Notes: generated by a model from the letters alone, not told the origin. Shown: positions 36,616-46,723, counted from the first letter of the stretch. The stretch: DNA of 64,000 bases from Limisphaerales bacterium (GCA_009773355.1 WRPG01000002.1:162214-226213); one strand, 5' to 3'. Translations and numbers: made by a program.

Positions 36616-38394
36616 ATGCCCTTCCTGACTTACCCGCTCGCGCTCCTGGCCGCCGCCGCGCTTCCCGCGCTGGCTGCCATCTACATCCTGCGCAACCGCT
36701 ACCGGCGGCGCGAGGTGTCGAGCCTGATGCTCTGGGAGTTCGCCGTCCTCTCGCGCGAGGGCGGTGCGAAGGTCAACAAGCTCCAGCTCCCGCTCGTCTT
36801 CTTTCTCGAACTCATCGCGCTCGCGCTGCTCGTCACCGCCGCCACCGGCCCGCGCTGGCAGTTGCCAGCCCACGCCCGTCCGCTCGTCGTCATCCTCGAC
36901 GATTCCGCCTCGATGCTCGCGAGCGATGGTGCGGCGTCGAACACTCTTCCAGCTAATTCACCGCGCACGAAGGCCGCCGCCGCCCTTGACGACCTCCTCA
37001 AATCCCGCAAGTTCCTCTCCATCCGCCTCGTCCTCGCCGGGCCGAAGCCCCGCGTCCTCGGCAGCGCCGTCACCACCGCGCCGGAAGTCCGCGAGCTGCT
37101 CGCGCAATGGACCTGTCAGTCGCCTGACTCCGCCCTCGACGCCGCTGTTGCGCTCGCCAACGACCTCGGCGGCCCGCAGTCGCAGTTGCTCGTGCTCACC
37201 GACCACGCCTCGCCTGGCAGCGAGTTCACCGGCAACCGCATCCAGTGGTGGGCCTTCGGAGCGACGCAGCCGAACCTCGCCTTCGTCAACGCCACCCGCA
37301 CCACGCACGGCGAGGCCGACCGCGTGCTGCTCGAAGTCGCGAACTACTCCGCCAGCGCCAGCGCCAGCGCCGCCTACCGCATCACGAGCGGCAGCAACTT
37401 GCTCCGCAGCGCCACGCTGACCTTGGAGCCACGCGCCCGCCAACGCCTCATCCTGAATCTGCCGGCCAGCACGCCAGCAATAGAAGCCACGCTTGCCACC
37501 GACGCCCTCGCCGCCGACAACCGCATCACGCTCCTGCCCGCCGTGCGCAAGCGCATCCGTGTGCAGAACTCGCTCGAAGACGCCACGCTCCGCTCGCTTG
37601 TGGACAAGGCGCTTGATTCCACCGGTCTTCGCAGCTCCCTCTTCGCCGCGCCGGAACTCATCCTGCACAACGCGCGCGCCACGCCTGCCGGCACGAACGC
37701 GTGGGGCCTCCGCCTCCTCACCCACACGAACAACCTCGCCGCGCACACCGGCCCGTTCATCGTGGACACCGCGCATCCGCTGGCGCGTGGCCTCGCGCTC
37801 GACGGCGTCGTGTGGACTGCGGGCGCGCCGGGCACGAACCAGTTCGGCCTGCCCATCGTGACCGCCGGCAACACGCCGCTGCTCTCCGCGACCGAGGACG
37901 CGCTCGGTCGCCAGCAAATCACGCTGCACCTCGTCCCCGACCGCTCGACGCTTTCCGCCACGCCGAACTGGCCGATTCTCTTTTGGAACCTGCTCACCTG
38001 GCGCGCGCGCGAAACGCCCGGCCTGGTGGAAAGCAACTTCCGCCTCGGCTCCGAAGTGGCGGTGCGGGCGCTGACCAACTCCGCGCAACTCACTTTGCCC
38101 AGCGGCGCGACCCGCGTGCTCACGAAGACCGCCGAGGAATTCGTGCTCGAACCGGAAACCTCCGGCCTGCACACCGTCACGGCGGGCGTGAGCAAATGGC
38201 AATTCGCCGTGAACCTCCTCGCCCCCGAGGAGTCCGACCTCGCCAACGCGAAGACCGGCAAATGGGGCGAGTGGGAGCGCCCCGAGGAGACACGCCGCGA
38301 ATACTCCAGCGTGCTCTGGCTCTTCGTCCTCGGCGCACTGGTGGTGATGGTCACGCACCTCTTCCTCGTGACCCACAGCAAAGGCCGCGTATGA
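36616..38394 (+). CDS. BatA-like membrane protein with VWA domain
   Basis: 592 aa from ATG at 36616. Two N-terminal transmembrane segments (about 8-24 and 60-80) precede a VWA domain with ILDDSASM, matching the DxSxS MIDAS. The middle is Ala- and Ser-rich, with long beta-rich stretches, and a single C-terminal transmembrane helix (SVLWLFVLGALVVMVTHLF) ends it. It matches the BatA/aerotolerance-type proteins encoded next to DUF58. Expected to sit in the membrane with its VWA domain in the periplasm. Partner of the following VWA gene. Confidence 0.85.
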   Translation: MPFLTYPLALLAAAALPALAAIYILRNRYRRREVSSLMLWEFAVLSREGGAKVNKLQLPLVFFLELIALALLVTAATGPRWQLPAHARPLVVILDDSASMLASDGAASNTLPANSPRTKAAAALDDLLKSRKFLSIRLVLAGPKPRVLGSAVTTAPEVRELLAQWTCQSPDSALDAAVALANDLGGPQSQLLVLTDHASPGSEFTGNRIQWWAFGATQPNLAFVNATRTTHGEADRVLLEVANYSASASASAAYRITSGSNLLRSATLTLEPRARQRLILNLPASTPAIEATLATDALAADNRITLLPAVRKRIRVQNSLEDATLRSLVDKALDSTGLRSSLFAAPELILHNARATPAGTNAWGLRLLTHTNNLAAHTGPFIVDTAHPLARGLALDGVVWTAGAPGTNQFGLPIVTAGNTPLLSATEDALGRQQITLHLVPDRSTLSATPNWPILFWNLLTWRARETPGLVESNFRLGSEVAVRALTNSAQLTLPSGATRVLTKTAEEFVLEPETSGLHTVTAGVSKWQFAVNLLAPEESDLANAKTGKWGEWERPEETRREYSSVLWLFVLGALVVMVTHLFLVTHSKGRV

Positions 38395-38776
38395 AAAGCT
38401 CCAAGTTCCAAATTCCAAATTCCAAAGAAGCTCCAAGCTCCAAGCTCCAACTTGTCGGGCTGAAGGTGACCGGTGTGTTGGCGATGCCTGTGGAATTCCC
38501 GGGCCGTTCTCCCTCACCCCAGCCCTCTCCCGCTGAGAGAGGGAGCGACAGCGTTCGCGTCCGTTGCAAGGGAAGCGGGATGACAGACCGAGCGCGGCCG
38601 AGCTTTCTCCCTCTCCCGGCGGGAGAGGGCAAGGGTGAGGGAGAAAGCGTTCGTTTTCATCAGACCGTTAGGAGCTACAGCAGCTCCGCCAGTTCGTTTA
38701 TTTGTGCCGCCGGCATGGCAGGACGCGTCGAACTTGGGATTTCTTTGGAACTTGGAGCTTGGGATTTGGAGCTTTG
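38395..38776. repeat. Large nested inverted repeat in the VWA operon
   Basis: This 385-bp gene-free stretch is entirely repeat. Outer arms (about 38397-38450 and 38730-38776) are of the AGCTCCAAGTTCC family. A nested pair, 38506-38543 with 38611-38645, reads TCCCTCACCCCAGCCCTCTC and its complement. A 128-codon frame (38391-38777) starts with ATGA on the upstream stop and ends two bases before the next ATG. Confidence 0.85.
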
Positions 38777-38779
38777 ACG

Positions 38780-41641
38780 ATGTTCATCCTCTCCCAACCC
38801 GTCTGGCTCGCGCTGCTCATTCCGCTGGGCATCCTGTGGGCGTTCTGGCCGATGCCCACGCGGCTGCTGCGCGTGTTGCGCGCCGTGACGCTCGTCGCGC
38901 TCGTGCTCGCAATGGCCCAACCCTCCATCAAGCTCCCTGACCGCGCTGGAACGGTCGTCGTGGTCGCGGACCGCAGCGACTCCATGCCCGCCGGCGCCAG
39001 CGCGCAGGCGAAGGAAGCCGTGGATTTGATTCAGCGCGGCATGGGCGCGCGCGACCAACTCGCCGTCATCAGCTTCGGCCAGCAAACCGCTGTCGAGCGA
39101 CCGCCGCAGGGCGGGGAATTCCCCGGCTTCACCGCGCAAGTCGGTGCGGACGCTTCCAATCTTGCCGACGCCCTCGACTCCGCACTCGCGCTCATTCCGC
39201 CGGATGCTCCAGGGCGCATTCTCATTGTCTCCGACGGCAAGTGGACTGGGCGTGACCCGCTCGCCGCCGCCGCGCGCGCCGCCGGTCGCGGCATCGCGAT
39301 GGACCACCGCCTCCTCGCGCGCCCCGGCGTCAACGACCTCGCCATCGCCTCGCTCCACACGCCGGAGACCGTGTTGCCCGGTCAGGCTTACATCATGACC
39401 GCGTGGTTGCAGTCGCCGGTGGAGCAAACCATCGAGTATCAACTCACGCGCGGCACCACGGTCATCGCGGCGGGCAAGAAGGAAGTTCCCGCCGGCCGTT
39501 CGCGCCTGCTCTTCCGCGACCGCGCCACGACGCCCGGCACCACGCAGTATCAACTCACGCTCAAATCCGCCGCCGCTGACCCCGTGCCCGAAAACAACTC
39601 TGCCCGTGCGCTCGTCGGCGTGCGCGGCCCCAAGCCCATACTCGTCCTCTCACCCACGGCCGACTCCGCCTACGCGCAGCTTCTCCGCAAAGGTCGCGTG
39701 GACCTCGATGCGCGCACGCCTGCCGAGACGCGGTGGACGCTGGAGGAACTCTCGCGCTACTCCGCCGTCGTGCTGGAGAACGTCATGGCCGCCCAAGTCG
39801 GAAGTGCCGGCATGGAGACGCTCGCGGCGTGGGTCGAGACAACCGGCAGCGGCCTGATGATTACCGGCGGGCGCAAGTCCTACGGGCCGGGCGGCTACTT
39901 CGGGTCGCCGCTCGACCGCATTCTCCCGGTCTCGATGGAGATGCGGAAGGAGCACCGCAAGATGCAACTGGCCATCGTCGTCGCGCTCGACCGCTCCGGC
40001 TCAATGTCCGCGCCGGCGGGCGGCGGGAAGAAGAAAATTGACCTTGCCAACATCGGCACCGTGCAGGTGCTCGACCTGCTCGGCCCGACTGACGAATTGG
40101 GCGTCATCGCCGTTGACTCGCGGCCACACACGATGGTGGACCTCGCGCCCGTGGACGTGGTGCGCGGCCAGCGCGAGCGCATTCTGAGCATTGAGAGCAT
40201 GGGTGGCGGCATCTTCATCTACGAGGCGCTGGCCGCCGCGTCGCAGATGGTGATGAAGGCGAAGGCGGAGACGAAGCACATCATCCTCTTTGCCGACGCC
40301 GCCGACTCCGAGGAGCCGGGACAATACCGGGCCTTGCTAGAGAAAACCCGCGAGGCGGGCATCACCGTCAGCGTCATCGGCATGGGCACGGAGGCCGACG
40401 TGGATGCGAACCTGCTCAAAGATGTCGCAGCGCTCGGCGGCGGGCAGGTCTACTTCAGCAACTCGCCCGAGGAGTTCCCGCGCATCTTCGCGCAGGACAC
40501 TTTTACCGTCGCGCGCAGCACGTTCATCGAGGACAGCACGCCGCTGAAAGTCACTGGCGGCTTCAGCACGCTTGGCGGGCAGGGCGACTGGCAGCCGCCT
40601 GCGCTCGGCGGCTACAACCTCACCTACCTCAAGCCCGAGGCGAACCTCGCGCTCGTCACGACCGACGAATACGCCGCGCCCATCGTGGCCGCGTGGCAGG
40701 TCGGCAGCGGACGCGCTCTCGCCTTCACGGGAGAAGCGGATGGCAAGTATGCCGGCGACCTTGCCAAGTGGCCGAGCGTCGGTGACTTCCACGCCACGCT
40801 CGCGCGCTGGACCGCCGGCGAGCAGCCCACGTTGCCGGAGAACATGCTGCTCACGCAGGAGGTCCGCGACGGCGCGTGCTTCGTGCAACTTCACCTCGAC
40901 CCCGAGCGCACCAACGAACCCTTCGCCACGCCGCCGCGCGTGAAAGTCCTCCACGGCCTTCCCGGCGCGCCACCTGCGAAGCTTAACCTCCCGATGCAGT
41001 GGAAATCCGCCGACCTCCTCGAAGCCGTTCTTTCCATTCGCGGCCGCGAGACGGCGCTGAACACGGTGGAAATCCCTGGCCTCAACCCCGTCTCCCTCCC
41101 ACCCGTGTGCCTGATGTATTCCCCCGAGTTCGCGCCCGAGCAGGCCGGACGCGGACGTGTCACCTTGGAGAAACTCAGCGCCACCACCAGCGGCGAGGCA
41201 CGCGTGGACCTGCCCGGCATTTGGAAGTCCCTGCCCAGTAAGCCGCAGTTCGTGGACCTCGCCGTCTGGCTCGTCATCTTCGCCCTGCTGGTCTATCTCC
41301 TCGAAATCTTCGAGCGCCGCACCGGCTGGCTGGGTAGCAGCCGACGTAAGGAGGCTCCAATTGAGGAAACACAAAGTGAGAGCCTCGTCACCTCGGCTGC
41401 TACCAGGAAGAAACCCTCGGCCCTCGACCTCATCGTGTGGCGGCGAAAACAATCCACCGCGCCGGTGGGGCGAGGCTCCAGCCGAGCCGGGGAATCGGCC
41501 GAGTCACCAACTAACAGCGAATCCTCCTCCGGCTCGGCGGGAGCCTCGCCCCACCAGTCGGCCGGCGACGGCCCAGCCAGCCAGCTCGAAGCCCTCCGCC
41601 TCGCCCGCAAGCGCGCGCAGGAGCGGCGGGGGAAGGAGTAG
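38780..41641 (+). CDS. Large membrane protein with two VWA-like domains
   Basis: 953 aa from ATG at 38780. Two N-terminal transmembrane segments, then a first VWA (VVADRSDSM, Asp64) and a second VWA (VVALDRSGSM, about residue 410) separated by a GATase-1-like region (GSGLMITGGRKSYGPGGY). A C-terminal transmembrane helix (VDLAVWLVIFALLVYLLEIF) is followed by a charged tail of about 100 residues. That tail includes two translated inverted repeats (about residues 852-876 and 895-925). Together with the BatA-like protein and DUF58 protein it forms the distal part of the operon. Confidence 0.87.
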   Translation: MFILSQPVWLALLIPLGILWAFWPMPTRLLRVLRAVTLVALVLAMAQPSIKLPDRAGTVVVVADRSDSMPAGASAQAKEAVDLIQRGMGARDQLAVISFGQQTAVERPPQGGEFPGFTAQVGADASNLADALDSALALIPPDAPGRILIVSDGKWTGRDPLAAAARAAGRGIAMDHRLLARPGVNDLAIASLHTPETVLPGQAYIMTAWLQSPVEQTIEYQLTRGTTVIAAGKKEVPAGRSRLLFRDRATTPGTTQYQLTLKSAAADPVPENNSARALVGVRGPKPILVLSPTADSAYAQLLRKGRVDLDARTPAETRWTLEELSRYSAVVLENVMAAQVGSAGMETLAAWVETTGSGLMITGGRKSYGPGGYFGSPLDRILPVSMEMRKEHRKMQLAIVVALDRSGSMSAPAGGGKKKIDLANIGTVQVLDLLGPTDELGVIAVDSRPHTMVDLAPVDVVRGQRERILSIESMGGGIFIYEALAAASQMVMKAKAETKHIILFADAADSEEPGQYRALLEKTREAGITVSVIGMGTEADVDANLLKDVAALGGGQVYFSNSPEEFPRIFAQDTFTVARSTFIEDSTPLKVTGGFSTLGGQGDWQPPALGGYNLTYLKPEANLALVTTDEYAAPIVAAWQVGSGRALAFTGEADGKYAGDLAKWPSVGDFHATLARWTAGEQPTLPENMLLTQEVRDGACFVQLHLDPERTNEPFATPPRVKVLHGLPGAPPAKLNLPMQWKSADLLEAVLSIRGRETALNTVEIPGLNPVSLPPVCLMYSPEFAPEQAGRGRVTLEKLSATTSGEARVDLPGIWKSLPSKPQFVDLAVWLVIFALLVYLLEIFERRTGWLGSSRRKEAPIEETQSESLVTSAATRKKPSALDLIVWRRKQSTAPVGRGSSRAGESAESPTNSESSSGSAGASPHQSAGDGPASQLEALRLARKRAQERRGKE
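41333..41405. repeat. Inverted repeat in the VWA protein tail, in frame (first)
   Basis: Arms 41333-41356 and 41380-41405 are reverse complements over GGTAGCAGCCGACGTAAGGA with a few mismatches. The element is translated (SSRRKEAPIEETQSESLVTS) inside the cytoplasmic tail of the second VWA protein. Confidence 0.8.
41464..41555. repeat. 27-bp inverted repeat in the VWA protein tail, in frame (second)
   Basis: Arms 41464-41490 and 41529-41555 are reverse complements with one mismatch (GGTGGGGCGAGGCTCCAGCC). Spacer 38 bp. It is translated in frame and ends about 86 bp before the stop codon of the VWA protein. Confidence 0.9.
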
Positions 41642-41787
41642 GCGGCCCGCAGGGCGCCCCTTGGTGCGGGAAGCGTTTGCCGGATTCGCCAGCTCCAGCG
41701 CGGCGTGGCTTCCTGCGGAAAGGAGATTGCGCTTGCCCCGCCCCCCGGCGCGACGCAATCTTTCGCGCGCAACCACAAGTTGCGTGG

Positions 41788-41872
41788 GCGCACGTGGCGG
41801 AATTGGCAGACGCGCTAGATTCAGGTTCTAGTGAGTAACATCATGCAGGTTCAAGTCCTGCCGTGCGCACCA
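41788..41872 (+). tRNA. tRNA-Leu(CAG)
   Basis: An 85-nt sequence folds as tRNA-Leu: acceptor GCGCACG pairs with CGTGCGC, D-loop carries TGGCGGAATTGGCAGACGCG, anticodon stem CTAGA/TCTAG with loop TTCAGGT giving anticodon CAG, a long variable arm, GGTTCAAGTCC T-arm, and an encoded CCA end at 41870-41872. It decodes CUG. Confidence 0.95.
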
Positions 41873-41920
41873 AAGTTTTCCACACGACCCGTCGAAGCCG
41901 GCAGCGCCCGGCACCTGATT

Positions 41921-43525
41921 ATGGCAGCGAACATCCGCAAAGCAGTGACCGAGGACGCCGCCAGTTGGATTCAGCTCGTCAAGGCGACGCTGGGCGAGGA
42001 CCACCCCAACAAGCAGGTCTACGATCCCGCATGGGTGGCCGCCGAGCTGGCCTCCGGGCTGCCGGGCAATGAAACCTGGGTGGCGGAGGAGGGCGGCAAA
42101 ATCCAGGCCAGCATCTCCGTGCTGGGAGCGGTGACAGCCAACGAGAATCCCGTCTGCAATCTCGGGCGGAACCTGTTCCACCCGTCCAGTTATGCGGATG
42201 GCGCGGCCGAGGCGCTGCTGGGCAAGGTCACCGAACTCGCCGTGCTGCGCCGGCAGATGTGCGTGACACGCGTGCTCGCCTCGGACAACCCGCAGCAGGT
42301 GCTCATCGAGAAGACGGGCTTTGTCTGCGTGGGGTTCCAGCCGCTGAAGCACATCACCAAGACGCGTGAGGAAGTGCTGTTCTACGTGAAGCGCGCGCGC
42401 TCGATGGCTTCCAACCGGCTGCCGCTGTCCGAGTCCCTGCCGCAGATCGGCGAGCTGGCGGCGGCGGTGTTGCAGCATCTCGTCATTCCCGGCGCGCCCG
42501 CCATCCGGGACGGCGGCACCGGGTATCCCTTGCAGACGGACGTGGTGATCAGCCCGGCGTCGGAGGACGACTACAAGGCCGCGCGCGAGGCCGCCGCCGC
42601 CCAGAACCCGCCGCAGGAAATCTCCAGCAACTTCAACTGGGGCACCGGCTTCATGCGCGTGTCCGCCGCCATGGCCCTGCGCGCGGTGCTCAGCCACCGC
42701 GAGGGCAAGGTCGTCGCCGGCATGCGCTACCTCTACGATGAGCAGGACCGCTGTGTGCGCGTCATGGAGGCCTTCTGCACGGACAACCTGTCCCTCGGCG
42801 CGGTGCTGCAGCACGTCACGAAGGCCGCGCAGGCGGAGTTGAGCGCGGCCTACGTGGAGATGGACGTGCTCACCAGCTCGGTGAAGCTCCTCATCAGCGC
42901 GGAGCAGCTCGGCTTCGTCCCCGCCGCCTACCTCCCCGGCTTCCACAAGGTCCACGACGGCACGATGGACCTCGTGAAGATGGTGAAGCTCAACCAGACC
43001 TACAGCATCGAGCACGACAAGCTCACCGCGCACGCGCTGACCATCGTCAACGTCATCAAGCACTGCCTCCAGGACCAGAGCATCGGCGTCGCCATCATCA
43101 ACCTCCTGCGCGACCTCGAGCTGTTCAAGGGCCTTGGCGACGGGGAGCTGCGCAAGGTCGCGCGCCTGTTCACGCAGAAGCTGTTCCGGCCCGGCGAAAA
43201 AATCTTCGGCAAGGACGACCAGGGCCACGAGGCCTACGTCGTCATGCGCGGCCAGATTGACATCCTGCTGGAGGAGAACACCGCGCCCATCGCCACGCTC
43301 GGGCAGGGGCAGGTCTTCGGCGAGCTGTCCTTCCTCGACGGCGGCAAGCGGGGTGCGCTCGCCATTGCCAAGCAGGCCAGCATCCTGCTCGTGATGCAGC
43401 GGCCGCAGTTCTTCGAGATGACGCAGCGCGAGCCGAACCTCGGCCTCGCGGTCATGCGCAACATCGCCCTGGAGCTGACCGTGCGCCTCCGCCGCACCAA
43501 CGCCGCCCTCTCAGCGAAGAAGTAG
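41921..43525 (+). CDS. Two GNAT-like domains fused to a C-terminal cyclic-nucleotide-binding domain
   Basis: 534 aa from ATG at 41921; the open frame further upstream overlaps the tRNA. Residues about 1-160 resemble a GNAT fold (IRKAVTEDAASWIQLVKATL, then NPQQVLIEKTGFVCVGFQPL). Residues about 190-370 look like a second, degenerate GNAT (LLISAEQLGFVPAAYLPGF). Residues about 391-534 form a CRP-type cNBD with LFKGLGDGELRKVA and the phosphate-binding cassette FGELSFLDGGKRGALA. The cassette keeps Glu and Arg. Mycobacterial PatA also couples cAMP binding to acetylation, but with the cNBD at the N-terminus. A signal-gated acetyltransferase is a reasonable inference. Confidence 0.75.
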   Translation: MAANIRKAVTEDAASWIQLVKATLGEDHPNKQVYDPAWVAAELASGLPGNETWVAEEGGKIQASISVLGAVTANENPVCNLGRNLFHPSSYADGAAEALLGKVTELAVLRRQMCVTRVLASDNPQQVLIEKTGFVCVGFQPLKHITKTREEVLFYVKRARSMASNRLPLSESLPQIGELAAAVLQHLVIPGAPAIRDGGTGYPLQTDVVISPASEDDYKAAREAAAAQNPPQEISSNFNWGTGFMRVSAAMALRAVLSHREGKVVAGMRYLYDEQDRCVRVMEAFCTDNLSLGAVLQHVTKAAQAELSAAYVEMDVLTSSVKLLISAEQLGFVPAAYLPGFHKVHDGTMDLVKMVKLNQTYSIEHDKLTAHALTIVNVIKHCLQDQSIGVAIINLLRDLELFKGLGDGELRKVARLFTQKLFRPGEKIFGKDDQGHEAYVVMRGQIDILLEENTAPIATLGQGQVFGELSFLDGGKRGALAIAKQASILLVMQRPQFFEMTQREPNLGLAVMRNIALELTVRLRRTNAALSAKK

Positions 43526-43532
43526 TCCGGGC

Positions 43533-43712
43533 CTACTTGCGGACAAACAGCGCCAATGCTGCGGTGTGGCCGTGCAGAAAGTTCTTCTCGCCGACCGATC
43601 CGATTTCCCCGTTGCAGAAGAAGCCCGCGAGTCCCAGCGAGACGCGCGGCGCAAGGAGCTTGGCCCGCAAGCCTTCCGCCCACGCCTGCAACGCGGCCTC
43701 CTCAAAGCCTCC
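43533..43712 (-). pseudogene. Remnant of a FIST-domain protein (C-terminal end)
   Basis: On the minus strand about 60 codons ending at 43533 read GGFEEAALQAW..LLAPRVSLGLAGFFCNGEIG then NFLHGHTAALALF, which matches the C-terminal FIST_C segment (GEIG...NFLHNQT..LALF). Upstream of 43712 the frame loses similarity and no start or body of a FIST protein is present. The piece lies between the cNBD fusion gene and tmk, and is best read as a truncated relic. Confidence 0.55.
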
Positions 43713-43794
43713 ATGCCATGCGCGGCGACGGAATAGTCCGTGTGCATGGCGGCAAGCTGGCGCGGGTTTCGTTTCGGACAAGCGGGAAGCCGCC

Positions 43795-44448
43795 TCACCG
43801 CTCGCCCAGCGGTGACAGGTGCGGCGCCACCAGCCGCCAGATGTCGTCATGCACCGCCTCAATGCCCTGCGTGGCGTCCACGATTCTCACCCGCTCCGGC
43901 TCGGTCCCGGCGATTTGCTGGAAGCCCTGCTCGACGCGGCGGAAGAACGCCCGGTCCGCCTCCTCGAAGCGGTCGCGTGGGCCGCCCGCCGAGGCCTGCC
44001 GCGCAAGCCGGCGCGCCTCGCTCACTTCGGGTGGCACATGCAGCAGCAGGGTCAGGTGCGGGCGCGTGCGGCCGACAGCGAAGTCTATGACCGACTTCAC
44101 CAGGGTCAGGTCGAGCTGCCGGCCGTAGCCCTGGTAAGCGGTGGTCGAATCGTAGAACCGGTCGCACAGGATAATTTCCCCGGCGGTCAGCGCGGGGCGG
44201 ATGACCTCCAGCACGAGCTGCGCGCGGCTGGCGTTCATCAGGAGCAGTTCGGCCTCGGGCATCATCACCTCGTTGGCGGGGTGGTGCTTGAGCAAGTGCC
44301 GGATTTCCTCGCCGATGGGCGTGCCGCCCGGCTCGCGCAACACGCGGGCGCGGTGCCCCAGCGTGCGCAACCGCTCGGCGAGCAGCGCAATCTGCGTGCT
44401 CTTGCCGCCGCCCTCGGTGCCTTCAAACGTGATGAACAGTCCGGACAT
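43795..44448 (-). CDS. tmk: Thymidylate kinase
   Basis: 217 aa. P-loop FEGTEGGGKST, REPGGTPIGEEIR, DRFYDSTTAYQGYGR with the DRY/DRF motif, and a LID segment rich in Arg (EARRLARQASAGGPRDRFEE). It phosphorylates dTMP to dTDP. Its start is separated from the cysS stop by a short inverted repeat, and both lie on the minus strand. Upstream of its own C-terminus lies the FIST remnant. Confidence 0.97.
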   Translation of the reverse strand: MSGLFITFEGTEGGGKSTQIALLAERLRTLGHRARVLREPGGTPIGEEIRHLLKHHPANEVMMPEAELLLMNASRAQLVLEVIRPALTAGEIILCDRFYDSTTAYQGYGRQLDLTLVKSVIDFAVGRTRPHLTLLLHVPPEVSEARRLARQASAGGPRDRFEEADRAFFRRVEQGFQQIAGTEPERVRIVDATQGIEAVHDDIWRLVAPHLSPLGER

Positions 44449-44449
44449 G

Positions 44450-44494
44450 GTAGTCGCAACTCAGAGGTTGCGAATCGCAGCCTGAAGGCTGCGA

Positions 44495-44498
<4 letters not shown>
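44450..44498. repeat. Inverted repeat GTAGTCGCA with internal hairpins
   Basis: Outer arms 44450-44458 and 44490-44498 (GTAGTCGCA/TGCGACTAC) enclose two small hairpins, CGCAACTCAGAGGTTGCG and CGCAGCCTGAAGGCTGCG. The TAG at 44495-44497, read on the minus strand, is the stop codon of cysS, so the repeat supplies the end of that gene. Confidence 0.85.
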
Positions 44499-45910
<1,412 letters not shown>

Positions 45911-45932
45911 GTAAAACGGGCGCGAAGCTAGG

Positions 45933-45965
45933 GTTCAAAGTTCAAAGTTCAAAGTTCAAAGTTCA
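45933..45965. repeat. Short tandem repeat of GTTCAAA
   Basis: Almost five copies of the 7-bp unit GTTCAAA in a row upstream of cysS. The unit is related to the arms of the GTTCAAAGTTCC inverted-repeat family at 29.4 kb. No opposite arm is present. Confidence 0.8.
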
Positions 45966-46004
45966 CCGCCGGCGGCGGCCGGTGCGCGCCGTGAGGCCGC
46001 GCCT

Positions 46005-46574
46005 TCATCCGCCCAGCACCAGCTCCCGCTCTGCGGCCGCAAGCCTCTTCCAGCAACCTGCGGTCAACTCCCCCAGCCGAAATGCTCCAATCCGCACCCG
46101 CACCAGGCGCAGGGTCGGATGCCCGACGGCCGCCGTCATGCGGCGGACCTGGCGGTTCTTGCCCTCGACGAGTTCCAGCGCCAGCCAGCAGTCCGGCACG
46201 CTCTTGCGCACGCGGATGGGCGGGTCGCGGGGCGGCATCTGCGGTTGCGGGTCGAGCCGCCGCGCGCGACAGGGCAGGGTGTGGCGGCCTTGGATGACCA
46301 GCCCCTGCTCCAGCTTGCGCAGCGACTCATCGGCGGGAACGCGCTCGACTTGCACCCAATACTCGCGTTCGTGCGCGTGGCGTGGGTGGAGCAGCCGCTG
46401 GTTCAACTCCGTCTCGTCACTGAGCAGCAGCAACCCCTCCGAGTCGGCGTCCAGCCGGCCAATCGGATACACGCCCTTGGGAAACCCGAAGTCCACGAGC
46501 GTGCGAAACGGCGAGCCGGGTTCCGGCGTGAACTGCGACAGCACACCGTAGGGCTTGTGGAAGGCGAGCAGCAT
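46005..46574 (-). CDS. Pseudouridine synthase, RsuA/RluE family
   Basis: 189 aa from ATG at 46574; a second ATG at 46628 would add 18 residues. It starts LLAFHKPYGVLSQFT and has the catalytic GRLDADSEGLLLLS motif with the nucleophile Asp, plus EGKNRQVRRMTAAVGHPTLRL. Length without an S4 domain fits the RluE subfamily, which modifies 23S rRNA. Which uridine is modified is not predictable here. Divergent from the small protein gene at 46724. Confidence 0.92.
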   Translation of the reverse strand: MLLAFHKPYGVLSQFTPEPGSPFRTLVDFGFPKGVYPIGRLDADSEGLLLLSDETELNQRLLHPRHAHEREYWVQVERVPADESLRKLEQGLVIQGRHTLPCRARRLDPQPQMPPRDPPIRVRKSVPDCWLALELVEGKNRQVRRMTAAVGHPTLRLVRVRIGAFRLGELTAGCWKRLAAAERELVLGG

Positions 46575-46723
46575 CGAGGCGCGGCACTGTGTTGCGCTCC
46601 GCCTGGCCCGGAAAGTCAAAACTCCCATCAGACTGGGTCCGCCAGACGGCCAACAATTCTTCCAGCTCGGACAGCGTATGTCCGACCCGCCTCCGTAGGC
46701 TGCTTCAAAAAGAAAGACGAACT

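Noticed and set aside
41831..41920. Upstream extension of the cNBD fusion gene
   Set aside because: It would start inside tRNA-Leu; ATG at 41921 matches the GNAT N-terminus.
45933..45965. Possible CRISPR-like array
   Set aside because: A 7-bp simple tandem repeat without spacers. No direct-repeat/spacer pattern was found anywhere in the window.
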